A stretch of 64,000 nt of DNA from Prorocentrum cordatum (taxonomy: Eukaryota > Sar > Dinophyceae > Prorocentrales > Prorocentraceae). The notes below the pieces were generated by a model that was not told where the DNA came from, did no database searches, and saw nothing but the letters and a program-made list of their open reading frames with translations. Where the stretch lies: positions 62,001-126,000 of the forward strand of contig CAUYUJ010014771.1 of NCBI GenBank assembly GCA_963575745.1, written 5' to 3'. Of this stretch, positions 33,318 to 42,298 are shown one piece after another. Positions within the stretch are counted from its first letter, which is position 1. The number at the start of each line of letters is the position of its first letter. Made by a program: the position numbers and the translations under genes.

Positions 33318-36310
33318 AATGGCCCGCGCGTTTTCCCTGTGCAGGGAGATGGAGAGTCGCTAGGCCATCCTGTCCGCCGCGCTGGCGGCTTCCTCCCCGC
33401 GCACGTCGGCCGCGCGCTTGGTCAGCACAGCGAAAGTGCGGCGCGCCTCGCCGCCCCAGCTCCCGCGGTGCGCCTCCACCACCATCGGGATCGAGGTGAG
33501 GTCCGCGTCGCTGCAGGCCTGCCCCGTGCCCTGGTGTTGCCGCTTGTACTCCTCGTGCCTGTCGAAGGCGGCGGCCGGGTCGGCGGCGGAGCGCGCGATG
33601 AGGTCCGCGCGCAGGCCCGACGTCACCGCGAAGTCCAGGGTGGCCGAGAGCCCGCCGCGCCACCGGGGGACAGAGACATCCGCTGGCTGGCGGCCGTCGT
33701 TGTCTAGTCCGTCGCCGCCCGGCTCCTCGGCGCTCGGCCTTTCGCCCCGTGCCCGCGGCGGCAGCAGTCCAGGCCGCTCCAGCTCCGTCCCCGAGAAGCC
33801 GGCGGCCTGGGCGGCGAAGAAGGTACCGTTCCGCAGCTTGTCGCGGCGGCGCGCGCGGTCGCCCTGGCATTAGGCGTGGTCGCAGTGCGCGTCCATGACT
33901 TCCCCGCGCGCCAGGCAGAATGCTTCCTCGTCGATAAGCTGGACCCGGAGCCGTCGCTCGATCCCGATCTGCATCAGGTTGTGCGGGACCGCTGTGCCGA
34001 GCGCCTCGATGGGGGGCGCCTGCAGGTGCGCGCTCGCGCCAGGCGCGACCACCAAAGGGAGACGGGCGCGCGTCGCGGGCGACGGGCGGCCCCAGAGGGC
34101 GACGCGCGCAGCGTCGTCGACCTGGCCCGACAGGGCCTCTAGGTTGGAATGTGTCTCGCAGTCGAAGCGCGCGGCCCGGTCCGCCTCATCCATGGTGGCG
34201 TTGTGGGTCTGGAGCGCCGCGGTCAGGGCCCCGGCGTCGCCCGCGCCGTCGCCTGCGTAGCCCGCGTGCGTTGACCGGCAGAACTCGCTGCCCTTGACGC
34301 GCGAGGAGAGGTAGGCCGCCGGCGAGTGCTTCTCGGCAGAGCGCAGCCCCAAGCTGCCCACGTTCATGTCCAGCTGCGCTTGGGCCCAGGAGTCGTCGGT
34401 GAGGAGGGAGCAGGCCAGTCGTTCCAGGCAGGGGCGCACTGCGGAGTCCATCTTCAGGAGTCACGCTGCTGGAGAGGGTGAAGAGCTACCTGTACGTCCT
34501 CCAAGCCGGCCAGTGCGTCCTGCAGGAGCTCCGTTGCCTTCTTCACTCCTTCCTGCGTGCGCTGGCGGCAGAAATCGTCGCCCCCGATGGGCGCGCCGAG
34601 GAGCTCGAAGCAGCCGTCGGAGCGCAGTCGGAAGCCCGGCGGGACATCCGCCGCGGACGCGTTGCCGTCTGCCCCCGCCGCAGGGACAACCTCGCATTTG
34701 CCCGGCCCCGTGCTGATCGAGGTTGAGGCCGACTGCGGCGAGCTGGGCCACGACGAGGTGCAGGGAGCGCGCCGCGGTCTGATTGTCGCCCGCCACGCAG
34801 CCGTCGTCCAAGTAGGAGACGACGAGGTCCAGGCCGGCGCCCCGCGCGAGCTCCTTGAGGCTGCGGCGCGCCGTCTCCGCGCAGCGTTGGAGTGCCAGAG
34901 AGAAGAGCAGTGGGCCAAGCGGGTCGCCCTGCCGGACACCGCACTCGGAGCGCAGCGTCTGCTTGCCGAGGAAGAGTAGCGAGGGGCTGCCGTGGCACCG
35001 GTCCGCCCAGGGTGCCAGCGCGGGAAAATCCGCGCGCGCTGCTTTGAGGACGGCCCGCTGGTCCAGAGCGTTGAAAGCGTTCGAGGGGTCAAATTTCACG
35101 AAGATTTTGTCCCTGTCGACCCAGTTGCGCGTGAACCACTGCCTGGCCACGTGGATCGCCGCCTCCGCGCCTCCTGGGACGGCCGCGCCTACCTGGTGGG
35201 GCGCCAGGCGGTCGCGGGTAGCCTCGGCGACCTCCCGGCAGAGGCTCTTGCCCGCAAGGCGGCGGAGTGTCTCTCAGGCGGCCGCCGGGCGGAGGCCGCC
35301 GTCGTTCCTCGGGAGAGCCGCCAGCGAAGCGCCAGCAAAGTAAGCCGCCACCGCTGCCGGGGCCTGGCCGCGCGCGAACGCGTTCACGAGACCAGCGAGC
35401 TGCTCCGCGGCCTCGCCCCTGTGCGCCACCGTCGCCAGGGCGCCCTGCAGGTGTCAGGGGCGCAGGCCGGTGGGGCCGGCGGCTGAGCCCTTGGGGAAGG
35501 CCCGCGCATCTTTCTGGACGACAGAGACGTCGACCTGGGCGGCGGCGGCCGCGTGGACAGCAAGCCGGCCGGCCAGGTCCACAACTGGTTGCTGATTGCG
35601 GGGCGTTTGCGGCCCATCTGATCAACGACGGCCTGCGCGACGGACGCGGGCGGCTCCGACGTCAGCGAAGCGCAGCTTCTCGAGCGGAGCCCCTCCGAAG
35701 CCAAGTCGAGGCAACGCTGTGCTCGGTGAGTCGCCTTGCCTTGTCCGCCCCTCCTGTCTGGCGCCGCTCCGTCGTTTCTGCCCAGGGCGTCCTGCGCTCT
35801 TCCTCCAACGTGGCGGAGGTTATTGGCCTCCTGCTCGCTGGCTTTTCGGCTGCCTCGGCCTCCGCGGCTGCGCGGGCGAAGCACGCGCTTGGGCGGCAGC
35901 TGGGCCCGAGCTGCTTCGGTGTTGCGGTGGACCGCTAACGCCGCGGTCTGCACCAAGCACTGTGCCCACAACCCCCCGGCCCCTTGGGCACGTGGCGCCT
36001 CGTGCCAGTGCGGCTGGAGAAGACCGCCCGCATTGATGGGGGTCCTGGGCGGCCGGCCGCGTCGCCAGCGCTCGCGGGGGGGGCCGGGGCAAATGCAACG
36101 GCCGTCGCGCGAGCTGCTGGCCGGCGCCGGGGGCGCGCCCCCTGGAAGCGGAGGTTGAGGAACCGCTGACGCACCGAGCGCTGCCCCAAGGCGTGCTGGT
36201 CCAGGAACGCATGCGGGACGGGGGGCAGGTTGGGGAAGCGCCCCGCCGCGTGCTCGTTCAAGTGGACCCGCGTGCTCTCCGGGCTGGCCCACCCCGCCGA
36301 CGCGGCAGGA
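33318..36310 (-). mobile_element. Minus-strand LINE with reverse transcriptase (YLDD), decayed
   Basis: In minus-strand order: a Cys/His block (about 36310-36150: CPLPGCPRADP, then HLNEHAAGRFPNLP); ETLRRLAGKSLCREV (about 35267-35225), a pre-palm motif; KFDPSNAFNALD (about 35096-35060), the first catalytic Asp; SECGVRQGDPLGPLLFSLAL (about 34950-34890); SYLDDGCVAGD (about 34822-34790), the second catalytic motif; a thumb with LLGAPIGGDDF (about 34606); then GLLPPRARGERPSAEE and LDFAVTSGLRADLI (about 33640-33600) and RLSISLHREN (about 33357-33330) at the end. This C-terminal block is typical of a large dinoflagellate LINE family. Frames change repeatedly, and stops include TGA 35268-35270, TAA 33870-33872 and TAG 33360-33362. 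It differs from the plus-strand LINE at 9641 (YLDD, no RNase H or methyltransferase seen). Confidence 0.8.
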
Positions 36311-37689
36311 TCGGCGCGCGGGCAGCCGGGAAGCGGGCAGTAGACGCGGGCCCGCCGCTGGGCTGCAGGGCGGGGCGCGGCGGGGGCCCGCGGCGGCGGC
36401 GGCGCAGCTGGCGGCGGCAGGGCAGCCGCGGCCAGCTCCGCAGCGTGCCCGCGGGCCCCCCCCCTGCCGGCATGGCGGGAGGCTGGGCGCCCGCGCGGGC
36501 AGCTTCCTCCAGCGCTGCTCGCCGGCGACGCTCGGCGAGCGGCGCGCCGGCGCCCGCGTCGTCGAGGCGCATGCTGGCGACGCGCTCGCGGAGGAAGGGT
36601 TCGTCGCCGGGCTCGCCCCCCTCGGCGCGGTTGCGCCTGAGCGCGCGGCGGGCCGGCGAGGCGCGCGATCCGACCTCCACGAAGGCGTCCCTGATCGACA
36701 CCTCGGCCTCCGTCCCCCTCCGCGCAGGGCCCGCGCTCGATGGGCTCGCCGTCCGTGGCGGCGGAGGCGCCGGCGTCAGTCGTCGAGGCGAGGTGGAGCG
36801 GTCGCGCTCTGGAGGCTCTGGCCGGCTCGTGGACCTCTCGTGGAGCCCCTGGTGCACGTGCGCCAGTTCATCTCCCAGTGGCACGCGCCGCACACCTCCG
36901 TTTTCCGAGTCTGCCGGGAAGGCCGGGGCAATGAGGGCCTTGATCATGAGCGCCGCGTGGCCGCCCGAGGCGAATGACATCTCCGAATGCGTGGCCAGGC
37001 TGAGACTGATCGTCGCGGTCAGCGCGAGGACCTTGCAGAACGGCCTGCCAACGTGAAACTCGGCGGCCAGGCCCACGGAGCACAGGCATGCCAAGCAGCG
37101 CTGGCGGGGGCCGCCAAGGATCGCGGCTCCGAGGCAGAGCGCGTTCAAGGAGGTGGAAGCTTCGCGCGCTGCGAGCAGCACCGCTGACACCTGCCTGGGA
37201 GCCGACACTGCGTGGCCGACGAAGCCGTGCAGCAAGTGCGCGAACATCGCGCTGCAGAGCCATGGTAGACCCCACGCCAGCATGGACACAGGCAGCGGCG
37301 GCAAGCTGCAGAGACCCAATGCACCTTAAGGTCAGCCCCGAATCGGCGAAACTTGGAACTCGCGGTAGAGGCGATCGACGGCGGGGCCGCTGGCGAGGCT
37401 CGATGTCGTGGACCGCGCACCCGAGGAGCTGGCGGGCGAACTCCGCAGGTGGAGGAGGAAGAAAAGCTCTGCTGCAGAGGTTCGCGGTGGTGTCGGAACG
37501 TTGCTCAGCGTCCGGGCCTTCGTCGCGAGGCTCATTGGCTTGCTTTGGGCCGCGTCGCGCGGCGTTCTCTACCGCCGCGCTGTCCGCCGCGGCCTGTGGC
37601 AGCGCCGCCATGGGGCAAGCCCGCTCCGAGCGCGCCCCTGCGCCCCTGCCCCCCCCCGCTCACCAGCCCGCGGCCCCGGCACCCGGGCC
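36311..37689. other. Upstream flank of the minus-strand LINE; no domain seen
   Basis: A 354-codon minus-strand frame (36258-37319) begins with several hydrophobic segments (LCLGAAILGGPRQRCLACLC, VLALTATISLSLATHSEM) and ends Arg/Pro-rich next to the LINE's Cys/His block. It may be the element's own N-terminal region or chance in GC-rich DNA. I found no motif to decide. Confidence 0.3.
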
Positions 37690-38367
37690 TGTACATATAT
37701 AGCTACAATATAGACATATGTATACCATATATACGATGTGCACATGCATAATCATAGTTTTACGCTTATACACACACTTGTATACCATCACATCATGACA
37801 TACCTACCTAAGTGCCCATTTGCATATGTATCTGCATGTATACATACATGCACATATACATGCACACGCATACACACATGCGTACATACATACAGACATA
37901 CATACACACTCATACATACGTACATACATACATTCATATATACATGCAACCACATTCACGCATACAGGCTCACACATACATACAAACGAACAGCAATCCA
38001 TACGTGCATGTATGCATGCACACATACATACATACACGCATGCATATATGCGCACATGCAAACACATATATCCATACATGTGTGCATGCATGCACACATA
38101 CAGACATGCATGCATGCACACACACACACCCATACGCAAATGTACGCATCGAAACATCGATGTATGCATGCATACATACATACGCACATGCATACACATA
38201 CAGACATGTATACATATATACACACATGCATGCATGTATACACACATACAAACACATACACACATACATACACACATACACACACACTTATACTCATACA
38301 CATACACATACACATACAAATACACATACAGGCAGACATACGGACAGACACACAGACAGACATATTC

Positions 38368-38398
<31 letters not shown>

Positions 38399-38545
38399 GG
38401 CAGGCAGACAGACATATAGACATGCAAGCAGTCACACAAACATACATGCTGCATGCATGCATACGTATATGTATACATATATACATAAACATACATACAT
38501 TCATACATACATACATGCATTTATGCATGCATGCATACATCTACA
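37690..38545. repeat. ACATACATGCA-type tetranucleotide microsatellite
   Basis: About 850 bases of interleaved (TACA)n, (TGCA)n and (CACA)n, with a pure (GACA)n run at about 38367-38400. Long frames rich in His, Thr, Tyr, Cys and Met on both strands are artefacts of the repeat. Confidence 0.95.
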
Positions 38546-38875
38546 TATGTAGATTCGCCCTGGCAGGAGGGAGAAGGGGCGGGGAAGCTGAATGCTTGTC
38601 CATGCCTAGCCCCAGAGGTCCCGATATCTTCCCTGGGGTCAGTTGTTCGTCCAGGGCCCACGCTTGGTGGTCATCGGGCCCACCAACGGACCGCAGCGGC
38701 CGACCTCGCGGAACAGCGCAAGGAGTGAGACCATCAGATCGTTAGAGATTTGGGCCCCCTCTCCTCGACGTGCCCGGCCTGGCCTGTGCACGATCCGATC
38801 GATCCGACTTTATTTCGGTTCTGGCTGGCCCGATCCGACTCGGTTCCGATGTTCGGCCACGCGCAGATGGGGGTA

Positions 38876-38995
38876 GGGGGAAAGGGGAAGGCTTCATGTA
38901 AGCACCCTGCTTCTTAGAAGGCGCGGGCCTTATCTATAGATGCAAGGCCAGCGCCTTTCAAGAAGCAGCCTCCTTCTAAGAAGCCTTCCCCCTCC
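38876..38995. repeat. Foldback (inverted repeat) element
   Basis: The left side (ggggaaaggggaaggcttc..ctgcttcttagaaggc..ggcctta) pairs with the right side (caaggcc..gcctttcaagaagcag..ccttctaagaagccttccccctcccttcccc). The imperfect stem is about 50 bases per arm around a short loop near 38932-38940 (tctataga). The size and shape fit a MITE-like foldback. No target duplication was confirmed. Confidence 0.65.
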
Positions 38996-39239
38996 CTTCC
39001 CCAGTGTTCGTGCCACCAAAATGTCCCGACGAGCTGGTGCGGCCTGATGCTCACGTGGCGCTGTCGTGCACCCTGGCACAGCCGATCTGATTCGACTTCG
39101 ATTTCCTGCCGATGCAGCCCGATCCGACGCACTTGTCGACCCGATCCGGCACTCCGACTCGATGCCGACTGACCCTGCCCCTGTCCCCAGGCCCCCGACG
39201 CTGTGATTTTTGTCCTAAGGTTGAGCCCCAGAGGTCTCG

Positions 39240-39490
39240 ATCTCGACCCGCTCCCCAGGACTAGTTTTTCATCCCGAGTCGTTGTTTGACGGTCCTGGGG
39301 CCCGGTTTGAGCCCCCAAAGGTTGGAAATAGCCAAAGCCCTCCCGTCGGGATTTCGTCATGACTCGAGGGGGTCTGCGACGGGAGGGACGGCGCTGGTTG
39401 TCGGCGACGGGGCGGTAGGGCCGCGGCGGGGGCCCAGGCCTTGGACAGGCGCAGCGCCTGTCCTTGTCCTCTTCCTCGTTCTCCTCTTCA
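39240..39490 (-). repeat. Dispersed repeat, inverted copy
   Basis: Reverse complement matches 31570-31850 block by block, including the self-complementary caggcgcagcgcctg at about 39448-39462. Shorter pieces are at 24297-24415 and 46796-46830. Confidence 0.65.
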
Positions 39491-39571
39491 AGGGCTTCCA
39501 ACGGGGGATCGGTACAGTTATTGGGGCTCAAGAGCAGAGTTGGCTGATTTCCTCGACGAGGCAAGATCATC

Positions 39572-40299
39572 ATGGAGGTCGTAGGCCAGGTCGAGTGCGG
39601 CAGCGACAAGCTCGGGGAAGCGAAGTGCGTCCTAAGGGGCGCAGGGGCCAACATCAAGAGAACGGGCAGCGTGTTGGCGTCAACGGCGATCGACATCGAC
39701 ACGGGGATCATCAAGCTGGTGGACCACAAGAACAAGATAATGCTCAGCCTCAGCAGGTGCAAGGCCCTGCAGGTCAAATCGAACCAGGAGAAGCTAGCGA
39801 ATAGGAGGACTTGATGTACCTGGCACACCAGATGAGCAGCCTGTCAACGTGCATCGCGGAGCTGCTCAGGGTGAAAGGCCTGCTTACGACGAGGCCTGTG
39901 GGTACGGACATTGAGCCGCCGAGCAACAAGAGCTACGAGGGCATGCGGATGGACGGGCTGGCATCGAACGAGACGAGCGACAGGAGCAGCGAGAAGCAGC
40001 AGACGAAGCAGCAGTTGCCATGGTGGGATCCTGATGATGAGGGAGTTTGGATCCCGCATGGATGGAACGAGAAGAGGCCAGAGTTCTGGCTCGACTACGA
40101 GAAAATCGCCAGCGAAAAGAAGAAGGAGGACGGCCTGGACAGTGCGAAGAAGACGAAGACCGCATAGAACGCCAAGCAGCTGCCGACAGAAGAGGAGGTC
40201 GAGTTCACGATTTCAGAGCTGAAAAAGAAGATCGAGGAGCACAAGAAAAAGCTCCAAAAGTCAGCGTCGGCGACCTCCAGCGTGGAGGTGGAGGTTTAG
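39572..40299 (+). pseudogene. Small broken gene, one frameshift and one in-frame TAG
   Basis: It starts with ATG 39572. The first 80 codons (GQVECGSDKLGEAKCVLRG, then IKLVDHKNKIMLSLSRCKAL) look like a small beta-rich domain. At 39808 about five extra bases (tgatg) shift the frame; frame 1 continues with helical sequence and WWDPDDEGVWIPHGWN, then a Lys/Glu-rich coil. TAG 40165-40167 interrupts, but the same frame goes on as EEEVEFTISELKKKIEEHKK and ends at TAG 40297-40299 or the TGA 14 codons later. Similar proteins occur in dinoflagellates as short N-terminal ORFs of retroelements (my recollection). Function unknown. 40300-41318 has no gene I can support. Confidence 0.45.
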
Positions 40300-41318
40300 C
40301 TGCAGCCGCCGAGATTACGGAGCCCACGACGACCCCCAGAGACTTGAGATGGGCCCCAGAGTCGTAGGAGCTCGGAGGCCCAGCAGGACCCACAGAGACG
40401 AGAGGAGAGCCTTCGACCTGCGGATGAAGGCTTGCGCGACCGCAAAAAAAAAATAAGTACCGGCCTATCCCCCACAAGCCCAACCCTCCGACCCACTACA
40501 AAAGGAGGACCAACCCCGACACCAGATGCAGTACAGTATACTACGGATCTGAATAAGGTACGGAGTCAGGTACCAGCAGATCTTCAGTATGGGCGGCACT
40601 GAGATGGGACAAGTAGGGTACCACGGGCAATCACGAAAGGTTTCCTTTACCACGGCTTCCAGGGAAAGAAGTGAAGGCTGGTTTATGTTTCTGTCGTAGT
40701 TTGACAGGGCCTTGATTTTCCCGAGGTGATGGGCCCACTTCCAATCGGTTTTCCTTTCTTGTTGTGCGGAATGTGTTTTGGTGTTCGTCTCCTTATTCTC
40801 TCCCCCATCCTCACTGAAGGGCCACAGGTGGTTGCCGGCGCTGAGGCATAGAGCGCGACCAGCGCGCTCGCCGAGGCGCGGCCCCCTTGCTTGCTTCGCC
40901 CCCCTCGAGTAGTTAGTGATATGCCCCCCCTCTTGAGGGCGCTGCTCCACCTCGAGAGAGGTCAGCCACGCCTTCCCTTCTGTCTAGGAAGGCGGTCTTG
41001 CGTAAGAAGCCCTCCTGCGGCGGGGCACGCCCGCCCCGCGGACTCTGAGCGGGCCGGGCGGCGCCCCAGGCGGACTTGGGGGGCGCTGCCCCCGCCCCGC
41101 TTCCTTATCTTTCGCTGGGGCTTAGATTTGTTGCAGTAGGAGTCTGAGGGGCACCCCCTATGCGCCTTTGCCTTTGCCGTTGCCTCCCCCACGACTTTTT
41201 CGCGCGGAGAATGTCCCCCTGTTGCACCCCGAAACTTGTCGGTTGCGCGGGCCAGGCGTTTCGTTTGATAACCTTCGCCACTCACGGCCCCTAGAACTTC
41301 AGGTTGCGAGAGCTTCAC

Positions 41319-41730
41319 GGATGGAGCGGGCCGTTTTCAAAGCGCGGTTCTCGCTTCAGCGCCGAGCGCCTTGCTATTGAACATTTGCATCCGACTCACG
41401 GATGGAAGGCAGTTTATTTTACAAAATGCGAATCTCGCCGTGGCGCCGCGAGCATCTGCATTAAATGTTGCGCGAGAGATTCGCGAATGGAGGGCGAACG
41501 GCCTTTAGAAGGTGACTCTCGCATTAGCGTCGCGTTCATTCGTCTTAAACGTTGTAACGGCTTTGCGGATTGAGGGCGGGTTGTTTTCTTTTCTAAATGC
41601 GGAGTTCGCCTGAGCACCGCGTGCATTCGCACCGAAAGTTTGCAAGGTATTCACATTTGGAGGGCGGTGCCTTCTCAAAGTGTGGCTCTCGCCTCAGCGC
41701 CGCGCACTTTCATCTTGAGAGTTTTCAGCA
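41319..41730. repeat. Degenerate ~85-bp tandem array, five copies
   Basis: Units start at 41319, 41400, 41485, 41567 and 41655 (steps 81, 85, 82, 88). Each begins ggatggaggGCGG-like, then ttt..aaatgcGG, tctcgcctcaGCGCCGCG and ends cattaaa.gttgc. Divergence between copies is high, so the array is old. Confidence 0.7.
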
Positions 41731-42039
41731 GCTTCAAATATTCCCCTGGTTGACATTCCAGAATCATTGTTTCGGCACGATGTAGAGTCGCCAAAGCGCA
41801 ACAGTTCTTATTCGTGGTGTTGAAATCCCCAGAGTGGTGTCTTGGCGTGCCTGAGGATCGTCAGCACACATCGATAGCGTTAATTCGCAGCGTTGAAGTC
41901 CCAATAACGGTGCATTGGCACGGTTCAGGAATTTCAAACCGTTGTCTTCCAACGTGGTATTTCCCTCAGGACTTACGAAGAGGGAACTTTGGGAAAACGT
42001 TTATGGCAGCATCGTCGATGATTCTTGGGTTTGCTCCTC

Positions 42040-42116
42040 CTCTTCTTCCTCCTCCTCCTCCTCCTCCTCCTCTTCCTCCTCCTCCTCCTCCTCCTCCTCC
42101 TCCTCCTCCCCCTCCT
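42040..42116. repeat. (TCC)n tract abutting the spliced-leader relic
   Basis: TCC/TTC run ending at 42116; the spliced-leader relic begins at the next base. The run is a polypyrimidine tract on the coding strand. Confidence 0.9.
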
Positions 42117-42137
42117 CCGTAGCCATTTTGGCTTAAG
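42117..42137 (+). other. Dinoflagellate spliced-leader relic
   Basis: Matches the conserved dinoflagellate spliced leader (CCGTAGCC...GGCTCAAG) at 20 of 21 positions; the only change is C to T at 42134. In an mRNA the leader is added by trans-splicing, so finding it in DNA upstream of a gene indicates that a processed mRNA was reverse transcribed and re-inserted. Confidence 0.9.
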
Positions 42138-42298
42138 ATGCCTGGTTCCCTTGGGGCCAAAACGGATGCCGCTAGTCTGCGGCCAGATCTCGAAGTTCTC
42201 CGCCTCCACTGCAGGGGTTGGGCGCCTGCACCAGTCTCATCCTTTCTCGCGGAGGTCCCTCTTTCGAGGGGTTAATTTGCCTCCGTTCTCGGTCATTC

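Noticed and set aside
35384-36292. 302-codon minus-strand frame as a separate gene
   Set aside because: It is Arg/Pro/Gly-rich, overlaps the true LINE frames in another phase and has no motif.
37804-38552. His/Thr/Tyr- and Cys/Met/Val-rich frames of 190-250 codons
   Set aside because: Products of the ACATACATGCA repeat on each strand.
40891-41139. Short frame before the 85-bp array as a gene
   Set aside because: Arg/Pro-rich, no ordered segment, and no continuity with neighbouring frames.
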